A stretch of DNA of 18,825 nucleotides, taken from NCBI GenBank assembly GCA_033764095.1, contig JANRJF010000324.1, forward strand, positions 1-18,825, given 5' to 3'. The stretch comes from JBDTMT01 sp033764095 (GTDB lineage: Bacteria; Desulfobacterota; Binatia; HRBIN30; CADEER01). A program made the position numbers and the translations under genes. This document shows, in pieces, positions 7,058-14,059 of the stretch. Within the stretch, counting starts at the first letter, position 1. Every line of letters begins with the position of its first letter. The notes beneath the pieces were generated by a model. The model was not told the origin of the DNA and searched no databases. It was given only the letters and a program-made list of their open reading frames with translations.

Positions 7058-8038
7058 ATGCGCCGCCTGCTCCGCTACCTCGCCCGCCTGCTGCTCGGAC
7101 TGCTGGTGCTCGCCGCCGGCGGGCTCGCCTGGGCGCACTACGCCATCCGCCAGGAGCGCGCGCCGCTGCCATCCTTCGACGCCATCGACGCGGCGGCCGC
7201 CGCGGGCGGCGACCTGCCGGTGCAACTGTCGATCATCAACACCGCCAGCCAGCCGATGCCGCGCGGCGGCGTGCTCGACCCGGGCGGCGATCCGCGCCCG
7301 CAGGAGCCGTACGTGATGAGCCACCCGGCCTTCGTGCTGCGCTGGGCGGACGGGCGCATCCTGCTGGTCGACGTCGGCATGACGCCGCAGCAGGCGGTCG
7401 AGTTCGGCAAGCCGGTCGAGCTGCTCGCCGGCGCGCAGCCGACACAGGCGCATGGCTCGACCGCCGATCAGCTCGGCGCGGCGGCGAAGCAGGTGAACGG
7501 CGTCGTGTTCACCCACACGCACAGTGACCACGTCGGCGGCATCGGCGCGCTCTGTCTCGCCGCCGGCCATCCGATCCCGGCGTTCATGACGCTCGCCCAG
7601 GCGCAGCGCCCGAACTACACCACCCGGCCCGGCCTGTCGGCGATCGCCGAGTCGGGCTGCGCGCAGCCGACCGGCCTCGGCGAGGCAGCGCTCAAGCCGG
7701 TGCCGGGCTTTCCCGGCGCCTACGTGATCGACGCCGGCGGCCACACCCCCGGCAGCGAGATCGTGCTCGCCTTCGTGCAGGACGCCGCTGGCGTGCACCG
7801 CTACGCCTTCACCGGCGACATCGTGAACAACCTCGACGGCATCCTCGCCGACGTGCCCAAGCCGCTGGTCTACCGCACCGTCCTCATCCCCGAGGACGGC
7901 GACCGCCAGGCCGAGCTGCGCCACTTCCTCAAGCGCCTGCGCGAGCAGCACCAGTTCACGTTGCTCGTCTCGCACGATCAACGCGCGCTGCAGGCGAGCG
8001 GCGTGCCGAACTACGCGGGCGTGACCGGTGACCAGTGA
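7058..8038 (+). CDS. Membrane-anchored metallo-beta-lactamase-fold hydrolase
   Basis: 326-residue protein with an N-terminal membrane anchor or uncleaved signal (about 8-28, LARLLLGLLVLAAGGLAWA), so the catalytic domain is probably periplasmic. The dinuclear metal site of the metallo-beta-lactamase superfamily is complete: His153, His155, Asp157 and His158 in HTHSDHVGG, His229 in GGHTPGS, Asp254 in FTGDIV, and His306 in VSHDQ. Spacing resembles lactonase or general hydrolase members rather than true beta-lactamases. The substrate is not identifiable. The ATG at 7058 has a GAGGGG ribosome site 9 bases upstream; an in-frame ATG at 7019 would add 13 residues before the anchor. The last codons (VTGDQ, stop) are made of the heptamer repeat of palindrome 3, so the C-terminal tail is repeat-derived. 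The LLM oxidoreductase gene follows 109 bp later, so any link to it is only proximity. Confidence 0.85.
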   Translation: MRRLLRYLARLLLGLLVLAAGGLAWAHYAIRQERAPLPSFDAIDAAAAAGGDLPVQLSIINTASQPMPRGGVLDPGGDPRPQEPYVMSHPAFVLRWADGRILLVDVGMTPQQAVEFGKPVELLAGAQPTQAHGSTADQLGAAAKQVNGVVFTHTHSDHVGGIGALCLAAGHPIPAFMTLAQAQRPNYTTRPGLSAIAESGCAQPTGLGEAALKPVPGFPGAYVIDAGGHTPGSEIVLAFVQDAAGVHRYAFTGDIVNNLDGILADVPKPLVYRTVLIPEDGDRQAELRHFLKRLREQHQFTLLVSHDQRALQASGVPNYAGVTGDQ

Positions 8039-8122
8039 CCAGTGACCGGTGAAAGATCATTTGCATGACGAACCGGGTGACCGCTTCAGTTCATCTCCGA
8101 CCGGTCACCGGTCACCGGTCAC
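8021..8122. repeat. Tandem-armed palindrome 3 (7-bp units) overlapping a stop codon
   Basis: Four tandem heptamers GTGACC(G/A) lie at 8021-8048, with a partial fifth to 8052. They are mirrored by three inverted heptamers (CGGTCAC) at 8101-8122; the middle contains another GTGACCG at 8077-8083. The left arm carries the TGA stop (8036-8038) of the upstream hydrolase. The right arm ends 25 bp before the LLM oxidoreductase start, close to its ribosome site. Confidence 0.9.
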
Positions 8123-8147
8123 GCTTTCGTCTTGATAGGAGACACGC

Positions 8148-9080
8148 ATGCATCCGACCCGCTTCGGCATCCAGACCGGGCAGCAGTTGATCGAGTGGCG
8201 CGACATGCTGGCGCTGTGGCAGCGCGCCGATGCCTGGGGCTACCACTCGCTGTGGAACTTCGACCACTTCTATCCCATCTTCGTCGATCCCGAGGGGCCG
8301 TGCCTGGAGGGCTGGACGACGCTCAGCGCGCTGGCGCAGGCGACCAGGACGGCGCGCATCGGCGCGCTGGTGAACGGCAACACCTACCGCCATCCGAGCC
8401 TGACTGCGAAGATGGCGGCGTCGCTCGACCATATCAGCGGCGGCCGCCTCAACCTCGGCATCGGCGCCGGCTGGTTCGAGCTGGAGCACCGGCAGCTCGG
8501 CTTCGACTTCAAGACGGTGCCGCAGCGGCTCGCGGCGCTCGACGAGGCCTGCCAGATCATCAAGGGCCTGCTGACGCAGGAGCGCACCACGCTGCACGGC
8601 CGCCACTATCAGGTGACCGACGCGATGGGCCTGCCCAAGCCGCTGCAGCAGCCGCATCCGCCGATCCTCATCGGCGGCACCGGCGAGAAGGTGCTGCTCA
8701 AGCTGGTGGCGCGCCACGCTGACATGTGGAACGCGAGCAACGACGCCGCCGAGATGGGGCGGCTGATCGGCGTCATCGCGCGCCATTGCGAGGCGATCGG
8801 CCGCGATCCGGCGACGATCGAGAAGACCGTGCTGATGCCGTTCGCCTACAAAGCCAGCGCCGACGAGGAAGGATTCATCTGCAACATCGTCGGACAGATG
8901 CGCGGCAAGCGGCCGGAGCAGGTGCGCGAGAGCGTCATGCTGGGCGGCAAGGACGAGTGCCTGGCGACGGTCGAGCGCTACCGTCGCGTCGGCGTGACGC
9001 ACTTCATCTTCATGCTCTTCGGCCCGCCGCGCTACGACGCGCTGCAGGCGTTCGCCGAAGAGGTGCTGCCGGCGGCGTGA
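8148..9080 (+). CDS. LLM-class F420-dependent oxidoreductase (Rv1855c-like family)
   Basis: Luciferase-like TIM-barrel oxidoreductase of 310 residues, near the family's usual length. Recognisable family stretches include RFGIQTGQQ near the N-terminus, SLWNFDHFYPIF (35-46), GPCLEGWTTLSALA (50-63), NTYRHPSLTAKMAA, the hallmark SGGRLNLGIGAGW (97-109), and PPILIGGTGEKVLLKL. I associate this pattern with the F420-dependent Rv1855c-type group (TIGR03560 by recall). F420 rather than FMN is therefore likely but not proven, and no F420 biosynthesis gene is in the window. The start at 8148 has an AGGAGA ribosome site about 7 bases upstream. The stop overlaps the next start by one base (TGATG), so the VOC protein is co-translated. 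The substrate is unknown. Confidence 0.9.
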   Translation: MHPTRFGIQTGQQLIEWRDMLALWQRADAWGYHSLWNFDHFYPIFVDPEGPCLEGWTTLSALAQATRTARIGALVNGNTYRHPSLTAKMAASLDHISGGRLNLGIGAGWFELEHRQLGFDFKTVPQRLAALDEACQIIKGLLTQERTTLHGRHYQVTDAMGLPKPLQQPHPPILIGGTGEKVLLKLVARHADMWNASNDAAEMGRLIGVIARHCEAIGRDPATIEKTVLMPFAYKASADEEGFICNIVGQMRGKRPEQVRESVMLGGKDECLATVERYRRVGVTHFIFMLFGPPRYDALQAFAEEVLPAA

Positions 9081-9937
9081 TGCTGACCGCGCTCGACCAC
9101 GTCATCGTCGCGGTCGCCGACCTCGCCGCGGCGAGCGCGTCGTACACGCGGCTGCTCGGCCGGCGGCCGTCGTGGCACGGCACGCATCCGGCCTGGGGCA
9201 CCGCCAACACGCTCTACCGGCTGTCCAACACGTATCTGGAGCTGGTCAGCCCGGTCGGCGACGGGCCGTTCGCCGACCTGCTGCGCCAGCGCCTGACGCA
9301 CGGCGAGGGACCCTACGGCCTGGCCTTCGGCACCGATGACGCCGACCACGCCGTCGCCGCGCTGCGCGCCCGCGGCCTCGAGGCGGCGCCGCCGCGCGAC
9401 GGCAGCGGCCGCAACGCCGCCGGCGCCGAGCGGCGCTGGCGCAACGTCTTCCTCGCCACCGCCGACACGCGCGGCGTGCCGCTGCTGGTCATCGAGCACC
9501 GCTCGCCGCCCGAGGCACTGCCGCCGGCGGCGCCGCTCGGTGAAGCGGCCGCGGCGATCGACGGGCTCGACCACGCCGTCGTCATGACCGCCGACGCCGA
9601 GGCGGCCATCGGCCTCTACCGCGACCGACTCGGCCTGCGCCTCGCCTTCGACAAGACCTTCGACGCGCGCGGCGTGCGGTTGCTGTTCTTCCGCATCGCC
9701 GGCATCACCGTCGAGCTCGCCGCGCCGCTCGGCGCCGACGATCCGGCTGCGCCGGATCGCTTCTGGGGCCTGTCGTACCGCGTGCAGGACATCGATGCGG
9801 CGCGCGCCCGGCTCGCCGCCGCCGGCGTCGACGTCTCGGAGGTGCGCGACGGCAACAAGGCCGGCACCCGCGTCTGCAGCGTGCGCTCGCACACCCACGG
9901 CGTCGCCACCATCCTCATCTGGCACCCGCCGCGCTGA
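9080..9937 (+). CDS. Two-domain VOC/glyoxalase-fold protein
   Basis: 285-residue protein with two vicinal-oxygen-chelate modules. The first is about 1-140 (LDHVIVAVADLAAASASYTRLLG, then YLELVSPVG). The second is about 155-285 (GLDHAVVMTADAEAAIGLYRDRLGLRLAFD, then VELAAPLG and FWGLSYRVQDIDAARARLAAAGVDV). The opening LDH/VxD...Y...LG motif is repeated, indicating duplication. The first half resembles glyoxalase-like PF13468-type proteins, the second classical glyoxalase/dioxygenase modules. Potential metal ligands are His6 and Glu75 in the first module. Start ATG 9080 overlaps the stop of the LLM gene by one base, so both proteins are made from one message and may act on related substrates. The gene is convergent with the membrane-protein gene across palindrome 4. 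Enzyme activity is not identifiable. Confidence 0.85.
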   Translation: MLTALDHVIVAVADLAAASASYTRLLGRRPSWHGTHPAWGTANTLYRLSNTYLELVSPVGDGPFADLLRQRLTHGEGPYGLAFGTDDADHAVAALRARGLEAAPPRDGSGRNAAGAERRWRNVFLATADTRGVPLLVIEHRSPPEALPPAAPLGEAAAAIDGLDHAVVMTADAEAAIGLYRDRLGLRLAFDKTFDARGVRLLFFRIAGITVELAAPLGADDPAAPDRFWGLSYRVQDIDAARARLAAAGVDVSEVRDGNKAGTRVCSVRSHTHGVATILIWHPPR

Positions 9938-9951
9938 GCGATCGCGGCGGA

Positions 9952-10022
9952 GTCACCACCACGACACGACGACACGACGGCCACAACGCCATGTCGTTGT
10001 GCCGTGGTGTCGTGGTGGTGAC
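9952..10022. repeat. Tandem-armed palindrome 4 (CACGAC-type units) between convergent genes
   Basis: The outer 16 bp are perfectly complementary (9952-9967 with 10007-10022). Imperfect pairing of 9 in 12 continues inward (to 9979 and 9995). Arms are made of ACGAC/CACGACAC-type short tandem units. It starts 15 bases after the VOC stop and ends 3 bases from the stop of the convergent membrane-protein gene, so it may terminate both transcripts. Confidence 0.9.
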
Positions 10023-10025
10023 CCG

Positions 10026-11117
10026 TCAGCGCACGGCCGTCCACGGCGCCCACCCCAACATCACCGGCGCCCACAGCAGCAGCGGGGCGACGCAGAAGGC
10101 GGCGACCGCGGTGCGCAAGCGCGTCGACAGCAGCGGGAAGGCGAGCACCAGCGCGACCACCAGCCCGAGCCCGATGCGGGCGACGCCGAGCCAGTGCGAG
10201 TACGATTGCGACGACAGCGTCAGCACCAGCAGCACGTGCAACGCGACCAGCCAGGCGACCGGCAGCAGCGGCCGGCGCGCCACCCAGGCGAACGCGCCGG
10301 GCGCCAGCGCCAGGGCCGGCAGCGCACAGAACAGCACGCCGCCGACGCGGCCGGGCTCCCAGTCGACCAGCGGCAGCGCTCCGGCGAGCGGCAGGCGGAT
10401 GAAGTGGAGCGCCAGGCGGGCCGCCGGCACCGGCAGGACCGCGGCCAGGTAGAGCTGCCAGCCGATGGTCGGCAGCGCGGCCAGCACCAGCACGGCGGCG
10501 GCGCTCCACCGGCGCCGCAGCAGCGCCGGCGCCGCCAGTCCGGCGATGCACAGCAGCGTCGTCTCGCGCGTCAGTCCGGCCAGTGCCAGCAGCAGCGCGC
10601 CGGCGGCGCGGCGGTCCTCCAGCCATGCCACCAGGCCGGCGGCGGCGAGCCCGTAGGCGAGCGGCTCGGTGGTGTCGCGCGAATAGGCGAAGACCAGGCC
10701 GAGGCTGAGGCCGTAGGTCAGTGCCCAGGCCGGCGCGGTGTCGCGGCGCGCCAGCCAGCCCGCCAGGGCGGCGGTGCCGGCGACGGCGGCGGCGTAGTTG
10801 ATCGCCAGCATCGCCCACGGCAGCGCCGCTCCGTTGCCGCCGCTCAGCCCGCGCGCCAGCAGCGGCAAGAGGATGCGGCCGAAGCGGTAGCCCGGCGCAT
10901 CGAGATGCGGCACCGCCGCCCAGCCGTCGCGCGCGATATAGAGGACGAACTGGCCGTCGTAGCCGGTGCGCCCGCCGATCACGCCCTCCGCCCAGCGCTC
11001 GCCGATCCACACGAACCACAGCGGCGTCGCGCCGTGCAGCGCCAGGCCGAGCAGCGTGAAGACGGCGTAGGCGAGCGCCACGGCGATCACGGTTGGAGCG
11101 GTCGAGACCCGGCGCAT
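10026..11117 (-). CDS. Polytopic membrane protein, possibly GT-C-type glycosyltransferase-like
   Basis: 363-residue protein from ATG 11117 with roughly nine to ten hydrophobic segments. After the first membrane helix there is a charged, presumably periplasmic loop, GYDGQFVLYIARDGW, then LDAPGYRFGRILLPLLA. Asp/Arg-rich first loops of this kind occur in GT-C fold enzymes (mannosyltransferase-like) and in cell-surface glycopolymer formation proteins, so a lipid-linked sugar transferase role is plausible. A further conserved-looking element is GLTRETTLLC, between mid-protein helices. I cannot assign a defined family with confidence. The frame is open further upstream, but that would run into the divergent zwf 5' region with proline/arginine-rich, non-membrane sequence, so I use 11117. 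The gene is divergent from zwf by 130 bp and alone in its transcription unit. Confidence 0.6.
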   Translation of the reverse strand: MRRVSTAPTVIAVALAYAVFTLLGLALHGATPLWFVWIGERWAEGVIGGRTGYDGQFVLYIARDGWAAVPHLDAPGYRFGRILLPLLARGLSGGNGAALPWAMLAINYAAAVAGTAALAGWLARRDTAPAWALTYGLSLGLVFAYSRDTTEPLAYGLAAAGLVAWLEDRRAAGALLLALAGLTRETTLLCIAGLAAPALLRRRWSAAAVLVLAALPTIGWQLYLAAVLPVPAARLALHFIRLPLAGALPLVDWEPGRVGGVLFCALPALALAPGAFAWVARRPLLPVAWLVALHVLLVLTLSSQSYSHWLGVARIGLGLVVALVLAFPLLSTRLRTAVAAFCVAPLLLWAPVMLGWAPWTAVR

Positions 11118-11233
11118 GCGCCTACTGCGCCGACCGCCGCCCCGAACGCAACCCGCGGCGGGCCCACCGCCGCGCGGCGCCCCGTTCCAAACCCGGGGTT
11201 GCCGAGCCATGCCTGCCAGCGTAGGGGCGACGC

Positions 11234-11240
11234 AGGAGGT
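11234..11240 (+). promoter_or_regulatory. Ribosome binding site that fixes the zwf start
   Basis: AGGAGGT lies 7 bases before ATG 11248. This near-perfect Shine-Dalgarno match argues against the in-frame upstream ATGs at 11116 and 11209, which lack one and would add an Arg/Pro-rich leader. Confidence 0.8.
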
Positions 11241-11247
11241 GCGCGCG

Positions 11248-12855
11248 ATGGAAGGTCCGGCGGCAAGTGCAATGTCGGTGCGGGTGAGCGGCCAGACCGG
11301 GAGTGCGCCGACGCTGACGCGCGCCGAAGACCCGGTGACGATCGTGATCTTCGGCGCCTCCGGCGATCTCGCCAAGCGCAAGCTGTTGCCGGCGCTGTAC
11401 CAGCTGCAGGAGGCGGGTGCGCTGCCGGAGCGCTACGTGGTGATCGGCTCCTCGCGCACGCCGATGACCGACGAGGCCTACCGCGACGCGATGCGGCAGA
11501 CGCTCAGCGAGCGTGTCGGCACCGAGGTGCCGGCCGGTCATCCGCTGGTGCAGGCGCTGCACTACCAGGCCGGCTCCGGCGACGACGCGGCGGCGATGCA
11601 GCAGTTGCGCCAGCGCGTCGAGCAGTTGGAGCGCGAGCGCGAGCTGCCCGGCCACCGGCTCTTCTACCTGTCGGTGGCGCCCAGCCTGTTCACCGCCATC
11701 GTCCACAACCTCTCCGCCGTCGGGCTGATCCATCCGGCGCAGGAGAAGCAGTGGTCGCGCGTCATCATCGAGAAGCCGTTCGGCCACGACCTGAAGAGCG
11801 CCATCGAGCTCACCGCCAGCATTCGCGAGGTGCTCGACGAGAGCCAGATCTACCGCATCGACCACTACCTCGGGAAAGAGACGGTCCAGAACATCCTCAG
11901 CTTCCGCTTCGGCAACTCGATCTTCGAGCCGCTCTTCAACCATCGCTACGTCGACAGCGTACAGATCACCGTCGCCGAGACGCTCGGCATGGAGGGCAAC
12001 CGCGGCGCCTACTTCGACACCGCCGGCGTCATCCGCGACATGGTGCAGAACCACCTCATGCAGCTGCTCTGCCTGATCGCCATGGAGCCGCCGGCGGCGA
12101 TGGACGGGCGCGCGGTGCGCGACGAGAAGACCAAGGTGCTGCGCGCGCTGGTGCCGATGACGCCGGAGCAGGTGGCGGAGGAGACGGTGCGCGGCCAGTA
12201 CGGGGTCGGCGAGCAGAACGGCCAGATCGTCAAGGGATACCGGCAGGAGAACGGCGTCGACCCCAACTCGCACACCGAGACCTACGTCGCGCTGCGCGCC
12301 CGCATCGAGAGCTGGCGCTGGGCCGGCGTGCCGTTCCTGCTGCGCTCCGGCAAGCGCCTGTCGGCCCAGGTGTCGGAGATCGCGCTGCGCTTCAAGCGGC
12401 CGCCGATGCTGCTCTTCCAGGAGATCGCCAAGCGTGAGGGGTTCGCCGCGCCGGAGCCGCGCTCGAACTACCTGGTGCTGCGCATCCAGCCCGACGAGGG
12501 CATCAGCCTGTCGTTCGCGTGCAAGCGACCCGGCATGCAGGTGGTGCTCGAAGACGTCACCATGGACTTCCGCTACGGCCACGCCTTCCAGCAGCGCTCG
12601 CCGGAAGCGTACGAGCGCCTGTTGCTCGACGCGTTGCGCGGCGACGCGGCACTGTTCACGCGCTCCGACGAGGTCGAGTACGCCTGGCGCTTCGTCTCGT
12701 CGATCCTCGACGGCTGGGCGGCGCTGCCGCCGCCGGTGTTCCCCAATTACTATCCCTTCACCGACGGGCCGGAAGAGGCCAACCGCCTGCTGCACGGCAT
12801 GACCGCGCACTGGCGCAGCATCGCCGAGGCCGCCAAGCGCGGCGGACCCTGCTGA
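11248..12855 (+). CDS. zwf: Glucose-6-phosphate 1-dehydrogenase
   Basis: Cytoplasmic enzyme oxidising glucose 6-phosphate with NADP (or NAD) to 6-phosphogluconolactone, the entry step of the oxidative pentose phosphate and Entner-Doudoroff routes. The 535-residue protein has a Rossmann motif GASGDLAKRK (36-45). Catalytic motif RIDHYLGKE is at 203-211, with His206 in the substrate-binding signature and Lys210. Other family motifs are EKPFGHDL, NRGAYFDTAGVIRDMVQNHLMQ, and WRWAGVPFLLRSGKRL. About 28 residues precede the first beta strand, slightly longer than usual. The ATG at 11248 is chosen for its strong ribosome site. The glucokinase gene follows 2 bp after the stop, so the two form an operon producing and using glucose 6-phosphate. 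Confidence 0.97.
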   Translation: MEGPAASAMSVRVSGQTGSAPTLTRAEDPVTIVIFGASGDLAKRKLLPALYQLQEAGALPERYVVIGSSRTPMTDEAYRDAMRQTLSERVGTEVPAGHPLVQALHYQAGSGDDAAAMQQLRQRVEQLERERELPGHRLFYLSVAPSLFTAIVHNLSAVGLIHPAQEKQWSRVIIEKPFGHDLKSAIELTASIREVLDESQIYRIDHYLGKETVQNILSFRFGNSIFEPLFNHRYVDSVQITVAETLGMEGNRGAYFDTAGVIRDMVQNHLMQLLCLIAMEPPAAMDGRAVRDEKTKVLRALVPMTPEQVAEETVRGQYGVGEQNGQIVKGYRQENGVDPNSHTETYVALRARIESWRWAGVPFLLRSGKRLSAQVSEIALRFKRPPMLLFQEIAKREGFAAPEPRSNYLVLRIQPDEGISLSFACKRPGMQVVLEDVTMDFRYGHAFQQRSPEAYERLLLDALRGDAALFTRSDEVEYAWRFVSSILDGWAALPPPVFPNYYPFTDGPEEANRLLHGMTAHWRSIAEAAKRGGPC

Positions 12856-12857
12856 GC

Positions 12858-13841
12858 GTGGCGCGCACCGTTCTCGCCGGCGACATCGGCGGCACCAAGA
12901 CGCTGCTCGCGCTGTGCGAGGTGGCGGCCGGCGGCGGCCTGCGCGTCGTGCGCGAGGCGGTCTACCACAGCGCCGACTATCACGGCCTCGAGCCGATCGT
13001 CGGCGCGTTCCTCGCCGACGGCGAGCCCGCCGCCATCGAGGCGGCGGCGTTCGGCATCGCCGGCCCGGTGGTCGGCGGCGTCGTCGAGCTCACCAACCTC
13101 GACTGGCGGGTCGACGCCGCGGCGCTCACCGCGCACCTCGGCGGCGCGCACGTGCGGCTGATGAACGACCTCGAGAGCACCGCCTATGGCGCGCTGTTCG
13201 CCGCGCCCGACCAACTCCTCACCCTGCGCGCCGGCACGCCCTGTGCCGGCAACCGCGCCGTCATCGCCGCCGGTACCGGGCTCGGCCAGGGCATCCTGTT
13301 CTGGGACGGGGCGCGCCATCATCCCTCCGCCACCGAGGGCGGGCACGTCGACTTCGGTCCGCGCGACGCGCGCGAGGACGCGCTGTGCGACTACATCCGC
13401 GGCCGTTTCGGCCGCGTCTCGTGCGAGAACGTCTGCTCCGGCCGCGGCCTGCACCACATCTTCGACTTCCTGGTCGCCGCCGGCCGCCCGGTCGACAACG
13501 CGGTGCACGCGCGCATGCAGCGCGAGGACCCCAGTGCGGTCATCGGCGAGCTGGCGCTGGCCAACCGCTGCCCGACCTGCCGCGAGGCGGTCGAGATCTT
13601 CGTCGCCATCTACGGCGCCCAGGCCGGCAACCTGGCGCTCGCGGCCATGGCGGTCGGCGGCGTCTACGTCGGCGGCGGCGTCGTCACCAAGCTGCTGCCG
13701 CTGATCACCGCCGGCCGCTTCGTCGATGCGTTCCTGGCGAAGGAACCGCACCGCGATCTGCTCGAGCGCATCCCGCTGCAGGTGCTGCTCGATCCCAAGA
13801 CCTCGCTGCGCGGCGCCGCACACGCGGCGGCCGAGCTCTGA
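12858..13841 (+). CDS. glk: Glucokinase
   Basis: ATP-dependent kinase making glucose 6-phosphate for the upstream dehydrogenase. The 327-residue product belongs to the bacterial glucokinase family (PF02685-type by motif) rather than the ROK type, since no ROK CxCG zinc motif is seen. Visible motifs: phosphate-1 loop LAGDIGGTKT (6-15), catalytic-base Asp104 in LMNDLES, phosphate-2 motif GTGLGQG (139-145), sugar-binding EGGHVDFGP (160-168; Glu160, His163), CSGRGLHHIFDFL, and an adenosine-region GGVYVGGGVV near the C-terminus. The start is GTG at 12858, 2 bp after the zwf stop; no separate ribosome site is evident in the gap, so translational coupling is likely. Confidence 0.93.
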   Translation: MARTVLAGDIGGTKTLLALCEVAAGGGLRVVREAVYHSADYHGLEPIVGAFLADGEPAAIEAAAFGIAGPVVGGVVELTNLDWRVDAAALTAHLGGAHVRLMNDLESTAYGALFAAPDQLLTLRAGTPCAGNRAVIAAGTGLGQGILFWDGARHHPSATEGGHVDFGPRDAREDALCDYIRGRFGRVSCENVCSGRGLHHIFDFLVAAGRPVDNAVHARMQREDPSAVIGELALANRCPTCREAVEIFVAIYGAQAGNLALAAMAVGGVYVGGGVVTKLLPLITAGRFVDAFLAKEPHRDLLERIPLQVLLDPKTSLRGAAHAAAEL

Positions 13842-13904
13842 GATCCGCCCTCGGACTACCGGAGGGCACCACTTCGCGCATAGGCGGGTGGCGCGGGCAG
13901 GTGC

Positions 13905-13956
13905 CCCTGGCGATGCAGGGAAAACCCGCATGCAAGGAGGGGAGATCCCAACGGGT
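13905..13956 (+). ncRNA. Possible structured leader RNA upstream of the secreted Cys-rich protein
   Basis: Within the 218-bp gap after glk are nested short stems. CCCTG (13905-13909) pairs with CAGGG (13916-13920). ACCCG (13924-13928) pairs with CGGGT (13952-13956), enclosing a GGG/CCC stem. An alternative stem, ATGC-A-GGG (13913-13920) with CCCGCAT (13925-13931), excludes both outer pairings. Such mutually exclusive pairing resembles regulated leaders, but I recognise no known riboswitch class. Confidence 0.3.
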
Positions 13957-13986
13957 ATGTCCTAACTAGTCTATCGAATGGCGGGC

Positions 13987-14007
13987 AGAATATACACCAG
14001 ATATTCT
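13987..14007. promoter_or_regulatory. AT-rich perfect dyad, candidate operator
   Basis: AGAATAT (13987-13993) and ATATTCT (14001-14007) form a perfect 7-bp inverted repeat with a 7-base spacer, in a markedly AT-rich patch of a GC-rich chromosome. It sits 52 bases before ATG 14060. Position and symmetry suit a dimeric regulator site. Chance occurrence is possible, and no regulator gene is adjacent. Confidence 0.4.
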
Positions 14008-14059
14008 AACTCACTCGCGTCGCTCGGGGGCGAGCGGCGCCTCAGTATGGGGGACTGCC

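Noticed and set aside
8021..8122. CRISPR-like array
   Set aside because: Units are 7 bp, contiguous and mirrored, with no spacers; this is a tandem-armed palindrome.
11116..11247. Longer N-terminus for G6PD from the ATG at 11116
   Set aside because: It would overlap the divergent membrane-protein start, adds Arg/Pro-rich sequence, and lacks the strong ribosome site seen before 11248.
11122..12810. Long open frame antisense to zwf
   Set aside because: The sense frame contains all G6PD motifs; the antisense product has shadow composition and no ribosome site.
13900..13960. Cyclic-di-GMP (GEMM) riboswitch ahead of the secreted protein
   Set aside because: A GGGAAAACC/GCATGCAAGG pattern superficially recalls the GEMM core, but the hairpin that must separate the two conserved A-rich segments is absent and the second conserved segment does not match.
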